NCBI GenBank assembly: GCA_030141605.1
Contig: JAQGDQ010000416.1
Coordinates: 1-62,000, forward strand
Direction of reading: 5' to 3'
Length of the DNA stretch: 62,000 nt
From: Tubiluchus corallicola
Taxonomy: Eukaryota; Priapulida; Priapulimorpha; Priapulimorphida; Tubiluchidae
Positions 12,932 to 26,500 of this stretch are shown one piece after another (the stretch's first letter is position 1; each line of letters begins with the position of its first letter). The notes under the pieces were generated by a model, which saw only the letters and a program-made list of their open reading frames with translations, had not been told where the DNA came from and searched no databases. Position numbers and translations under genes: made by a program.

Positions 12932-13261
12932 CATACCATCCAGTAAAACAATATTTTGCGCTAGCAGGCTACATGATATCAGTACTTTGGAAATCACACA
13001 TTATCAAAAACTTTGGTGCAGAAGAGTTTATTATTTCTAATAAAAATGTTTGCATTACAACTGATTAGCATTTATTAGATTTTCTTTTCTCCTAAAATGC
13101 ATATGATGTTGCTTAAAACCAAACGCGGGCACAGGCTGATTTAATCTAGCCCTGGAAACTTAATCTCATTAAAGCTCGCCAAAGAAATGTGCAAAAACCA
13201 CTTTCACTGTCACACGCAATGCGCGTGTACACGTGTTCGATTCGCAGTGCAGTTCACAGTT

Positions 13262-13505
13262 TCGATGGTGATGACAATGATGATGATGATGATGGCGATG
13301 AACAATATTGATACATGATATGGTGATAATATTAATAACGATGATTCTAACGGTGACAAAGGTGATAACAACGAAGACAATGATTACAATGACAATGACG
13401 ATGACAATGACGATGACGAAAATAACTGTCATGGTGATAGTGTCGCCCTTGTCATGATGACAATGACAATGATGGTGATGCATGTTTAATGTCAATGATA
13501 ATGAG
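13262..13505. repeat. Degenerate GAT/GAC/AAT trinucleotide array
   Basis: Loosely periodic GATGAT, GACAAT and GATGAC units over about 240 bp. The minus strand gives an IVIVIV/HHHH frame of 108 codons, which is a by-product of the repeat. Confidence 0.85.
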
Positions 13506-14255
13506 AGTAGAATGGAGACGACGAGTTCTTCTTTTTCGAGAAGCCCATTTTGGGAGAGAGCTTAGACAGTATACAAAGGCTTGGGCCTTGAGGCGTGGGT
13601 TGCGCCTGACCCAGATAACGTTTTTGGCGGTGTTGAAACTTGTCTGTCCATAAAATATATCGTCGGACGCCGGACGCGCAGAACGAGACCGCTAGCACAT
13701 AAGTAAACAGATGTTAGTGAATGTTTTCTTGTTGTTTACATCTCGTTAAACGTCTATAGAGTAAATATTTTAAACGTTTTATCTCACTGTATAGATCAAG
13801 TCAAAATAGCGTATAACGTGCACCCGTAAGTGTGCCAGTTCTTGGGAGTAAACTGTAAGATTTCTCCAGCTCTCCATCTTACGCAATGAAATATTTTTGG
13901 GGTGTAAAAACGATAGTTATGCAAAGTTTCTGCTTTTTTGCATTTTACAACTGTCTGTACAGCCAAATCAAAATTACCGCTATCAAGCGGGAATGCATAG
14001 CGAAAGCCATGCTTTCAAGTGGCAGCACTATACTAAGATTAAAAGAACAGATCCGCCTCTAATAAGGCTCATTTACTTTGCTCCGTTTTAATTAGAAATG
14101 AATCTTCGCATTGCCACTAGGTATAACGAGAGCCAACGCAATTACCTCGGGGATGAGTCACCCATTTCTTACTTTGATCTGAAGGTAAGAACATGTACTT
14201 CACGGCTGTCAGGTCCAATGCTGGCAAATGTGAACAATGATTCGATTATTTTGCC

Positions 14256-14485
14256 TTAAGCTGTGCTGCTCAGGACAACGGCGGTGCGTTGTGATTGCTG
14301 GATATCAGAAGAGAAGAGATAAGATGGCTACATTCAGAACGTGTGAAAGTCAGTTCAAAAACTCAGTGATTTAAGCTGTGCTGCTCAGGACAACGGCGGT
14401 GCGTTGTGATTGCTGGATATCAGAAGAGAAGAGATAAGATGGCTATATTCAGAATGTGGGAAAGTCACTTCAAAAACTCAGTGAT
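14256..14485. repeat. Tandem duplication, two 115-bp copies
   Basis: Copies at 14256..14370 and 14371..14485 abut exactly. They begin TTAAGCTGTGCTGCTCAGGA, and they differ at only about four positions (CTACATT/CTATATT, GAACG/GAATG, TGTG/TGGG, CAG/CAC). The low divergence marks a recent event. The unit is relatively GC-rich for the intron and is not a simple repeat. Confidence 0.95.
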
Positions 14486-15283
14486 ACCGTGGTACTCGAT
14501 AGAAATGTTTAGCGAAACTTTAGCAAGTTTTGGCCAATCAGCGACTCTGGCTGTAAAGTATCTTCACACTTGTTTTCTAGCCTACAGTCCAGAAATAAAA
14601 ATTAGATTCACTTAAAAGTTACAATAGCACAGTAACTTTGAAGGCCATTTCTTTCTAACTGTCAAAAATATTTTTTAAAACTCTAGATAATGATGATTTC
14701 TTCCATACGAGCGTTGAGAGAGCTTGCAAATTTATCATTTTCAATCACTTATGAATGTTCATTATTCACGCTTCACGACTTGAGTGCATTTGTAAATTGC
14801 TCAAAAATAATAGCGCACACAAATAATTTATTTAATGATCAATTTAGTAGGAAATCGCTGCTTTGTAAAACAGAGGTATAACACACCTGTCTTATTCATG
14901 TATACGTGAATCGTGCGTGCATCAACTCAATACAAAGCACTCGTTAATTATAAACCATGGATACTTACTACACTAAATCACCAACCAAACAAAAATTATT
15001 ACAGAATGCTCCATCTGCAAATGTTTGCACAATTTTGCGCAAATAAAGAGAATTGTTGAATGCAGAACACTCGTTTTTAAGTGTTTCTGTTGATTTCTCC
15101 AAAAACTAATCATTTTATAATGCATTTCGTATAACGCAGACAAAAAATAGATAAATATAGACAAATAGTCAAAAGTAAGTGTTAACGATATGGAGACTTA
15201 AGTGTATTGTTTATGCTGCATATTTGTATTATTTTATTTCTTTTAATAATCCACGGAAATTAGCGCTGACAATTTCGCTTCGT

Positions 15284-15454
15284 ACGCGTTGAAATCCGCA
15301 CTTGGTAACGCGTTGAAATCCGCACTTGGTGACGCATTGAAATCCGCACTTGGTGACGCGTTGAAATCCGCACTTGGTGACGCATTGAAATCCGTACTTG
15401 GTGACGCATTGAAATCCGTACTTGGTGACGCGTTGAAATTGCACTCGGCGACGC
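15284..15454. repeat. 24-bp minisatellite, about 7 copies
   Basis: The unit is ACGC(G/A)TTGAAATCC and (G/T)CACTTGGT(G/A)-like, repeated about seven times with period 24. Copies differ at a G/A in position 5 and a G/T near the middle; the last is degenerate. Because 24 is a multiple of three, frames stay open on both strands, giving octapeptide patterns (KSALGDAL on +, VTKCGFQ(R/C) on minus). There is no sign that either is translated. Confidence 0.95.
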
Positions 15455-18400
15455 ACCAAATGAAATTTAGAGCGTAATTTTTTCATCACGGCTGAATTTC
15501 ATCCAGTATAATTAGGTCAGGCTAAGTTGCAGACAGCAAGATTTAAAATGAAATCATTAAATTACCTTAGTATGACACTCTCTCCTGTCTTATGATATAT
15601 ATAATTTTGGAACAGATGATGTCTATATATGCTGTAGCCCAATAAAGTCAAATTGTAAATATTGTAAGTAAATAATTAACAGTATTTAACTGTGACACGC
15701 TGTTAACCAACAATTGCTATATTTGCTAGCCTTACGTGTGCATATTGACTTTTATTTATGATTTTTACTTTCTGTGTTGTAATACGGATTTTGTTCTGAA
15801 ATAAAACTATTCAATCAATGAAATAATTACGCTCAATTACCAATTTCATATTCTCGTCAACTATCTGTCATTTGAATCCCATAAACAAGTATCAGTCGAA
15901 AGAAAAGTTTAAAATACTGTCAATGGTAAACACGAAAGAACATAAAATACAGTCAAGGTTTCATGTCTGTCGTCAAACCTAATGGAGAAATAAAAACTAG
16001 ATCAACTTGAAAGTTACAAATTACAAAACAAGCACATGCATAACAATAGAACAAGGATTTCCAAGGACAAGGGACAGCAACGCGAAACTGAATAATTTTT
16101 TTGCAAAACTACACACATATATATAAACTACACAACGTAAAGAGGTAGTTAATGCAAACAACAACAAGCTTAGCAAAATAAACATTTTGGATTGGAAAAT
16201 TAGACTGGAAAATGACGAAACTAAAGTTTGTAATTCCATCATGCAAGAGTAAATTTACTTTTATTTAAAGCTGTAAAAATAGTTTTACGAGATTAAGTTG
16301 CAATAATTTCCTTTATCAGGTCCATCATTATAAGCAATTTATTAAAAGCTTATGCAATCTATTTCGATTAATAAATCAAAAATTGTAAATTCAACGATTA
16401 AAATCAGACCAAAATGGTTAAAATGAAAAATATAAACATATTAAAAACTGCCCAATTTTGCAGATAGCATTTTCCTTACAATAGATCAGTTCAAGAGGTC
16501 ATTTTCCTTATAAGAGATCAATTTCGTGATTTGAAACTTGTATGATTAAGACGCTTGAAAAGCACCAATTTAAAAAAGAAAATTATCTCAAAGCCGTAAA
16601 AGCTTGTTTGTCCCATTTTGCTCAATTTATATTTTATCACGTTAATTAAAGTCATTGAAAATTGAAGATTTGCTTCGGTTTTATATTTATTTTATACACT
16701 GTTCTGTACTAAATAGTAATAGTACTGTGCATGGCGTATAGTCTGTTTATTTCCCAGTAACATTACCTCTTACATCATTCCACCTCTAGCGGAAAAAATA
16801 ATTAATGATGTCACCTCTTCAATTTCTTTTATTCAGTGCCCCATAAAATGAGGGCAGACAAAATAATTACCTAATTTTCCCGAATTTTCTGCACAACTGT
16901 GCAGAGTTAATATCGTTTGCCTACAAACAATGAACAAACACGAATTGTACTGCAGAAGCCTCGGAGGTTTTTTCCCCTGTTCCCTCATATGAACCTACAA
17001 ATTTTATACTGTCTTTTAAATAAATTGATATCAAACATTGTATACGTGTGAGAATATATTTCATTCTATTTCAGCGCATTGCTATTTGTCTGTCAGTCTC
17101 ATATAAACTAGTTTTGAATTTTCAACAGAATAAATAGTAAAACTACTTGTAATGTCAACATGTTAGCAAAAGATAATCACATGACGCAGTGGAACGACAC
17201 CTATCTTGGAAAGTGGACTACTGAAATGAGAAATCAGTGGGTCGAAAGTAGAGAACGTTGAGGGACCAGTTTGTTGAGGGATGAATGAACTGAGATACAA
17301 ATGAGTCTATGAAGTCAAACTGGATCTCAAAGAAGTGCATAGTTAACAGTAACTGTAACTGAATTACGAAATGTTAGCCGTTTTTATTTGGCTATGCTTC
17401 ATACGCATGAATATTGTTGTAGCTCTTATTTGGCCTACACTAAATGCAGTTATCACCTCGCAAGCCTTGATAGAGCATAAAATTATGCAGGTAAGTCTTC
17501 TGCTTGTTCCCATTACTTCACAAAAAATTCACGGATGGCGTTCATATAACGAATAAAACACAAAGACGACGTTAAATAAAAAGCCAAATTTGCGCAAACA
17601 ACATTACAGGAAATAGGAGCTTAAAAGAATGTACATAGTCAGTCACGTGCAGATAAAGCGCATAATTTCTGATACTGCTAGCCAAACTTGCGTTTATTTG
17701 GCTACTCTCATTGTGGCTTTTTTTCACTAAAATGCTAAATAACCCCAAATTGACTGATTACCCAAGTTGATGTAATTTGCCCACCGGCAGAACAGGCTGG
17801 CTCATGTACAGTTCAAATTTGCCATGACAACAGTGCAAATATGCTCTGGGGAAGATTGCAACAGTAATGTAGGACTGTCAGTGTTTGCTCTTCAATTATA
17901 CGATAGAAATGAATCGTCCGAGGTAAATGCCTTCCCACTTCACGCAAGGCTAAGATTTCCACAGTAAACTTTAGCTCACTTCTAACAGCACGCAAAACGA
18001 CAGCTTACGATTTTACAAATTACACGAAGTCCGATTGCCAGTTGATTGAAAGCTGGTATAGTGTAAAGAAAGGGGAATTGCCAAGCAGGGTGATGGTGTG
18101 GATGGACAGGACAGACAGAAGCATACCAAACTGTTAGAGTATTGTTCCTTGAAATTTTTATATACAAATACTAAATGGCAAGACATCTATGGTAACTGGA
18201 GGCGCAAGGTGAATAGCAAAGTGGTCACAGTGTGCGTTTAGTAATCGAAATTATGCAACGCTGATGCAGGTAAATGAAAGGATGAATGAATGCTGAGTCC
18301 AATGCTCGCTCTGAACCATTTCATTCACAATGATCGACTCTGGCTGTTTTAACTCGTTGAGGGTCAATGCATCCACACACAAGTGCCACTGAGACACACC

Positions 18401-20940
18401 TGCCATTTCAATGTCTCATCAGAAGATTAGCTTTGCTAAGAACCAGATTCCGGTCCCGACACAACCATCCATTCACATTAATGTAGATCCTGACACTGAT
18501 TGCTGAATTCCAATTTATAAAATGCTGAACTGCATATAAAAAATCAAAAAGAACAAAAATTAGAATTCGGGCAATGCAAGTCATTAATGCTACACATGGG
18601 TCTGGTACCCATCAAACGATAATTTGGGGTACGAATGGTCGTTACAAATCTTTCCGTCTTTATTCAATCCAAGCTTGACGTTTACGCGAACGCTTTAGCA
18701 ACATTCATGCAGGTACGTAATAGGAAATTTATACATGTGTGGCGCCGTAAATTTATACGAATTCCCTAATAGAGGGCATATATCACTGTGAAGCAATAAC
18801 GAAGGCATATATCACAAGGTTCTACGGTAATCACCAAGTTCCTGCTGCACGTTCATGCTCGTTAATCAAAGTCATTGCATTGTGTGACGGGCAATATTCC
18901 CCACAGTCGGCACAACTAATGCCCACCTACACCCGTATTTTTCCTCAATTGTGTGCAGGATGATTTCGCGTGTTCTCTACGACCACATTAACAACAACGA
19001 GCGCCAATATCTGTTCACTTTTATGGCCGCATTGCGTGCGTCAAACTTCTGCGGTTTTCACGCGCATTGGAAAAAGACATGTTTTTCCCAGCTAAATAGC
19101 TAAATAGTTTATAAAACATTAAACAATAGGCTACATGACCTAAGCGTGATTCAGCCGAAATAATAAGCCACGTGGTTGTCTGTATCAAGTGCTCTATGGT
19201 TATATGCGCATACATGTGACAAACCAGCAAAACTAAAGTACAAGGAATTAGTTTATTAACATCAAGAGTTTATGTGGGTTTGTAAGTATCAAACAAACAA
19301 ATAAATAAGTTCAATATACATCACTTATTTTAAGAGGAATTGGCACTGGTTTCTCCCGTGATGCAAACACAAATGTCTCGTAATTAAATATTTCTATCTT
19401 GATTGGGTTATTCTACGTTCTGAGTTTGTATTGTAACTGCCGCATATAGCGCCTAAACGATAAATGCTAGAAAAACAAGATGTTTCAAAGTTCTTAGAGA
19501 GTTAACGTCGTCTGATGTTCGTAAAATTTAATCTAAAGATTTAATGTACAATGTACTCAGAGTACTTCATCCAAGTGATCCAACTCAAGCAATTAATTAC
19601 TCAAAAGTAAAAGACCACCGCTGCTTGTTTAGCCTATATTCTTTCGGAGAATATACTGAAAGAATTATTTTGGAAGTAATTTGCTCAAAATAGTAGACGA
19701 ATATCAGCTACTGGAGTAACAGTTCATTTTACTTTGATTCATTCTTTTAGCTTCTGTAGCGATCATTCAACTTGGCTTCCCTATTCTATTCATTCTTTCT
19801 TTCAAGCACCTTTCACACACATTCACATCCCTCCTCTCACCTTTCCTCCCACTATGAGTCACCACCTCCCTCTCAAGCTCACTTCACGTTGTTAAAGCGG
19901 TAACGAGATTGCACTTGTCCAATCTGAGCTAATTAGGAGCTAAGAATATGCTCCTCGCCAATGCTCCACTGACTCTGCGCTGAGAATCAATACTTAGCTC
20001 AGCTACAATCAGTTTCACATTTTCGCTACGAAATTCGATAGAAGCCACTGTTAACTTGTCCATTACAACCATATTACCAGATGACGAAATGGAACATTAG
20101 TGGAAAAACTTATAAATACTAGCAGTTTACTGGGTACGACTGATCTACACTACTACTGAATAGAAATACTTGATATTGAGGGTTTAGCTTTCCACCTGAT
20201 TTTACTCAAGAACCGTACTGAATGATTTCACAAAAACTCGTTAAATTTATTAGCAATTACCATATTGTACAGTTGTTTGATTTAAGTGTTATACTTAAAT
20301 ATTAGTGGTTAAGTAATTATTATCATGAAATTAAGAGCAAAATCGAACTGTTTTAGTATTTAAGTTTTTACACAAAATACACGTGAGAAAAATAGTGGCT
20401 AAGGAATTTTTCAACTTTTGGTTTTCTAAACGTAAGTACTACGTTTGCCCGTACTGTCTTGTATTCATTACTTAAAATTCTTTCCGTTTTTACTATTTAG
20501 CGGGAACCCATTACGATTTCATGAAATTCTTTTACTAGTGCAATAAAATGGTTTTTTGCAGTGCCGACCACAGACGGACAACTCGCTAATTTTGTAGTTG
20601 CACTGTGACTGGGCACATGAAATGGTATAATAAAACATTGTCACTTGATCAGTCACCATGTCAAGCAAGATTAAAACCTGAACTTTAGCTGGATAATCTG
20701 ACACACAGTCGGGCAAACCCAATCTATTTTGCTGACTGGCAGTCATGATACAGTTAATTAAATATTAGTCTGGGCTAGTTGACATTCATGTCAGCTACAC
20801 GTGCCGGGTTTTCCGGAGCAAACCAGAGAACCGATCAGTATATACGCTGTATCCGAATCAACGGGCTTCATTAAGGTGAGTAGAGGTATAATAATGCTCA
20901 ATTCATTCTATACGTGTGCATGTTAATAATGAAACTGAAG
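15455..20940. other. Intronic, no recognised feature
   Basis: AT-rich unique-looking sequence. A stretch at about 15970..16020 (AGAAATAAAAACTAGATC..., ending AAAGTTACAA) resembles 14593..14625, so both may be fragments of one old repeat. No gene recognised. Confidence 0.35.
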
Positions 20941-20949
20941 CCAGGTAAT

Positions 20950-21440
20950 GAATGGAAGCCCACATGAAGTATTGTGTGTAGTGCATTAATGCTGATTCCG
21001 TAGGCAATTCCCTGTATACCTGCAACCTGATGGGAGCATTCTTTATTAATTGAAACCACGTGGCTCAGCATTAATGAAATTAGACGGTAACATCTCTCGG
21101 GCTGACGCCATGCATGCACACGACGAGCAAGAGCGTAATTAAGCTCACGCTTTCTCTGTCAGCTGAAGCAGCTGATTTCTGCATGCAAATGCCTCATGCA
21201 AAGAACTCATGAAGCAACCACCAGACCAGCACAACAGCATACGCAAGATTTGCATCTGTTTCCGCCTTATTAGCCAACAAGACTGCTCAATGGCTAGTTT
21301 TAACTGGTCAATCTGAGACCCTATTAATAAACAAGGCAATTATAAAATGTCTCTAGGGTAATTATAAGAAAGTGCGTTATTATACAGCATCATTAATGAT
21401 AGCGGTCTACAGCATTGACGGTCACTAGTGACCAGAGGGA
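20950..21440. promoter_or_regulatory. Candidate conserved regulatory segment in the intron
   Basis: Less AT-rich than its surroundings and dense in short recognisable sites: an octamer ATGCAAAT (21183..21190), an inverted octamer ATTTGCAT (21248..21255), a CACGTG E-box near 21058, paired CAGCTG boxes near 21161 and 21170, and several TAAT/ATTA homeodomain-type cores. This resembles developmental enhancers in long introns, but it rests on motif density only. Confidence 0.25.
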
Positions 21441-23342
21441 CAAGCGTGATGCTTGAATTTGCAGTGTTAATAAAACAAACGTTTAAATTTGGAGGTCGTC
21501 ATTCTAGATTTATAATTCCAAGGCATACCTCGACAATGCAAAAATTATTAATTTCCATTGCTTTACATTAATGAACATTGAAGCTAGCATATCATGGTTT
21601 CAGTTTGTCCAACATTATTATTATTAATCATCTTGTGTATAACTATAAACCTCCTATGACAGCATATTTATTCTTGTCTATAAGTATTTTAGCTTGCATT
21701 TTATACAACAGTTGTTCTACGACAAAATAAAATGCTATTTTACCCTTTTTAGTTTCTAGAATTGCAATTAGTTGGCGTTACCTGAAAGTAACAATGGGTT
21801 ACAGGGCTTGGGCACATTGTGTGTTGCAACAATGTGAACTTCCACTTACAGGTTATGTTGCAATAACTCCTTTATGTCTACAAAAATAATTGTCCTCTCT
21901 AACTTTGCATGTGGTTAGAGGTTATTCTTGGTTACATATTTATGCTACAGCTAAGGTTTATTACACAAAACTTACAAATTTTAGACATTTTATATGAGAG
22001 CCTTTTCTGTCTTTAACACACTCCTGTATGTCATGTCATTACATAAGATCATAACCTAAGACTTATGCTTACTGAAGAAATGTTCAAATGCTAATAGTAT
22101 TTACAAGCCACAGCATCCTATGAATTTCTAAATTTCGGCAAATACCTAGGTAATATTAGCAAAAATGGGAAAAAAGCAAAAGCCGTGCGTCATTGACTCA
22201 TTGTACCTGACTAGTTCGCTGACTCAGGAAGGAAATAGTTTATGATGTTGAGGGTACTGTGTATTAGACGTGATATGTCGCAGTGGAAGAGTACTCCTAA
22301 GATTATTACATTACAAATGCCAAACGTGAAGTTCACTTCACTATAGTGGACAATATTGTTATGGACATTCTTGTTCTGAAGTTGAAGTTGTAGACAAAAA
22401 TGATGATATCTTCTATAGACAGAATTGATGAAGTATTTGAAAGCCGAATTGTGAAACAGAGGACGAAAATTATGATTATAATTTTTTAATTATTCTGCTG
22501 TATGTGCTTTTGCAGTAGATAGTTGAATACGAAGTATGAGCTGGCATAATATAAATGCGCTGCAGATATTTTAAATACTTGCATGCATACAGTGTTACCT
22601 CGAAGTCACGCAGGCCTGTTTTATACATTTTTAGTAATATATAAGTTGTGTTGACACATATTTATCATTAATTCCTAAAAATGAATTTTTCTACATAGTT
22701 TTTGACCTTTTGGGCAGTAGAGGGCTAACTAAAAAGAGTGCTTATTTGTGTCATAAAAGTCATATAATAAAGGTAATATGGAAAATCTAGTCATAATTCT
22801 GGTAAAAAGACTACAACCCATTCAAGCAGCATATCCATAAACATAATAGCAACTGCCAATACGAGGATCTCATAAGAGACCGATGAAAATTTACAACACG
22901 ATTACGGTGTAAAGCAGGTTATACTGGTGTTTGCTCACTGTGATTTATACATAGGCTCTCATGCCGTGTAAAAACTTTATAGCCCATATATATTCTCTCT
23001 CATGTGAAAGTGCATTGCATACAATGAACCAGCACCGCTAATCTTAATTTACTTGCAAGCAAAGGATTTAACGCCAACTTTCACTGTGCATGTATACAGA
23101 TGACCAGCAATTCCTACTCAATTACTATTCAAATCATTTGTTGCGCACCAACGACCAAAGCAGTTAATGAGACATCAACCGCCGCCCAATCCATCATGTC
23201 CAAGGTAGGTTCAGTCACAACCGAATTTGACACAAGTGGAAATGGCGAAAATGACAGTACGGTTTGCAAAAGCATCTTTGTCTGTGGCACTAGAGAACTC
23301 CTGTTAACACAGAAAGTTTGGTAGAGTAACCTGCTGATGACT

Positions 23343-23512
23343 AGTCACATTTCAAAGTTAAACACTACTGAAGTAAGAGAACATCTAGGTAGGTAACTCC
23401 AACGAATGTCTTTTCCTTCTGTTGGCTGATCAAATTTCGAAGTTAAAATTGATGAAATAAGAGAACATTTAGATAGGTGACTCCAATGTATATCTTTCAG
23501 ATTCTTTTCTTC
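23343..23512. repeat. Diverged tandem duplication, 85-bp period
   Basis: Two copies, about 23343..23427 and 23428..23512. Anchors: AAGTTAA, GAA(G/A)TAAGAGAACAT(C/T)TAG, TAGGT(A/G)ACTCCAA and TCTTTTC(C)TTCTG. They are clearly more diverged than the 115-bp pair at 14256, so the event is older. Confidence 0.8.
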
Positions 23513-26500
23513 TGAGTTACGCGGTATTACAAAGTATAAACCAAAAACTGCGAAGGTTTGTCAAGTTCGGACCTCAGTGGTCACTTTGAGTTAAAATTCT
23601 TGAAGATTTAATAAACTGCATGTTACCACAATGAACTACACTCAACTAACCACCACCTGCTGATTATGTCCGCGTGCTGTTCCTGCCTGCATGCAAATCA
23701 CGCCCAGCAAATAGCCTCCATAAAACACTTGACCACTTGTAAATGAAAGCGACAAGCCATCAGTCAGTGGTATTTATTGCTGCCCCAGTAGTCACTTTAA
23801 CAACAGGCGCAGTGTAAACAATAACACTAAATTACATAATGAGATATAATAAAGCGAACGTCTTAATGGAGTTCATAAATGCTGCGGGGTGCATATATTA
23901 TTGTAAGTTCGCGTTGTTTTTAGACATTGTACTAGCTTTAAATAGCTGACCGTTTTAGTTTCACTTGGTGATGAATTTGTTCTGCAAGTATCATAGCTAG
24001 ATTGCAAAAATGTGCCGATCCTATGTGGTCTGTTGTAGTTCTAGTGACTACTGCAACAGCCACGCAAAGAAGGGCATTTTGCCGACGGACGCATCTTAGA
24101 TTAGAATTAATTCAACACAAGGATTTAGTAGACACAAAGAGACACAAAGCAGTTGCCTCTAGATTGGATTCACGAGCTTTCTATCTTAAAAGTGTCCAAT
24201 AAATAACTGTCATTTGCACAACAAACGGATGCAAATTTTATAAGCCTTCTTACGCTATACATTAATTTGCTGCTTCGCGTTAAAATGGACGCAACCAGCA
24301 GAAAAATTGTTTTTCAATAAATCTATTTCAGTCACATCTAGCGGGTGCGACGAAAATTCCACGAAAATTCAAATTGGTGCTGTAAGCATGTATATTCTTA
24401 ACATTCTGCTTTTAAGTATTACGTAATTACAAATATCTAAATATGGAAGACAGCTTGTAAACAGTACAAAGCATTTCTGTAGTATCAACCCTGCACAGTG
24501 CACAAAAAACATTGTAATAATTTATATTAAGTCTACACAGTATTTAAACATGTCTGAGGAAATTTTATAATTTCTTATTTGTTCCAAATTTTTGAATATT
24601 CACGGTATAGCTATTTAGGCTAAAACGTACAGAAGCTTTACCATAAAACACTTTTAACTCATGAAAAGCCAAGCACATTGCATTTAACAAAGCTCAGTCA
24701 GATTACATGGTTTCTTTCTTCAAGCACATGTGGTTTTAGTATTTTTGCATATAATTCAACACTGTTCACCGTTGCGTTAATGCTTTTACGTCATTCAACT
24801 TGTTATAATATATCTTACTTTAATTAAACGTGATTGCTGTAAGAAAACGGAACAGATTTCAGCTTGATTGCCTACGCCAGTTTGAACAGTTAACCGCTTC
24901 TAATGAGGAGGCATTATCGAAAGAAAACCTTCACTGTGATTTACAAGCGTGAAAATTTTACTAATTTTCTTCAGAACATTAGCATAGCGAGACGAAAATT
25001 CATAATTTACACACGAGCGCCAGGCGATGTCTTTCATCACCACACAGAACTTGCATGCGAAATAGTTGAATTAATTCAGCTTGGCCGGAAAAATACATTC
25101 AGAATTTTAATTTCATTAATCAAACAAAGCAGGAAAGGAGCACGAATAGCTAAATGATTCTCAGTCATTTCTGCTGGCAGTTTTTTCCATTCTTGGTTAT
25201 TTGCAAAGCTTTTAGAGTAATTTCTAGTTTTTGTCAATGCAGAGAAAGTAAATTTGCAGAATTTTTTTTATTGACTGGACAAGTAGTAATCTATCTAATA
25301 CAACGTGATTAATACAGTTTAAAGCACATTTGGTTTTTTGCTTAATTGTACAAAAATGTGAAATTCGTGAGTGTGTATAGAATTCATAAAGATATCACAC
25401 AGTGTACTTTGGTTTACTCATCTTATTGGATGGATAGCTGTACACTGTTTAATAAGATGCGACTTAACGTTGACAAAACGAAATTCATTAATTTTCTAAA
25501 CACCACCTTTTCCCCTGACCGTGTAAGCTGGCGGATATACGACTGAAGGGAAATATCGGACGGCTTTAACGTACTAAAATTACATCCACCCACCCCTTTT
25601 AGCGCCGCCATGCCATTTCTCTCGGAATCCTCTCGCTTTTCGCACGAGAGATAAGAGCAGCTTTGTGAAGAGGGAATTACTTGCAAGATCGACAGTTATC
25701 TTTAGCTAAGCCACTATCACTCACAAGCGAGGCCATGAGAAGGGCTTTACATTACTCCATCCTCCTCTCTGCACTGTAAACAACGTGGGATTCGCCATGC
25801 AAGTGACTAGGAGGTCAGTTGATCAGTGCACTGAACTGCGCATTACGGAAAGAATGTTTCTCAATTACTGACCATAACAGATCTTTGATCACTCATCGCT
25901 GATATATGACGAATATGTAATTGTTAATGTATAACATGCACAATTACTGTAAACTAGCACTGTCGGCGAAATTGAGTAAAACTTCGTGTTGCTTGCAACT
26001 CTTAAATATTTTGAATTATTTAATAAAATTTCTGCTAATTCCCAGGGGGGTTTTGTACGACATCTACATCAATGAGTACCGGCAATTAACAAATGTTCTC
26101 ACGAATAATTATTTTTGTGCTAAATTTCGAATCTGTGTATGCCAACCTTATCAGATATATTTGTATGCCATACACAAAAAATGCATGCATTGACTTCACA
26201 AACAAATTTTGTATTGACTTAGCAAATGAAGAATTTGATATAAAACACGCGTGGTGCTCAAACATCGTACTATTTCCCACATGGAAATGACTGCATGAAA
26301 ATTACTGTTTGCTAACGTGTATGATTGATATTATAACTTGTGCCATTAGTTTATAGTGTAAACGCATACAAGGCTTATGTAAACGCAACTAGATCGCATA
26401 AAGATACAGATAACAGTGCTTACACTAACCTTTACATGTGGTTATTTACTTGAGTGCACGACCAGAGAATCTACAGAAATTACAGGTGTAGCAACGGTAA

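Noticed and set aside
13225-13240. GTGTTCGATTCGC as a tRNA B box
   Set aside because: No A box or cloverleaf upstream; not a tRNA gene.
15229-15489. 86-codon frame with VTKCGFQ(R/C) repeats
   Set aside because: Explained by a 24-bp minisatellite, which keeps a frame open on both strands.
23100-23202. Possible internal exon with TATACAG before and AAG|GTAGGT after
   Set aside because: It lies on the strand opposite to HS3ST, has no known domain, and its length is not a multiple of three; motif coincidence is enough.
24009-24083. Short frame starting MCRSYVVCCSSSDYC, considered as a zinc-finger (THAP-like) start
   Set aside because: Stops after 25 codons and lacks the expected downstream C-x2-H.
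25346-25546. Frame containing MRLNVDKTKFINF, reminiscent of a LINE reverse transcriptase segment
   Set aside because: Only one short stretch resembles the motif; no neighbouring RT motifs in any frame.
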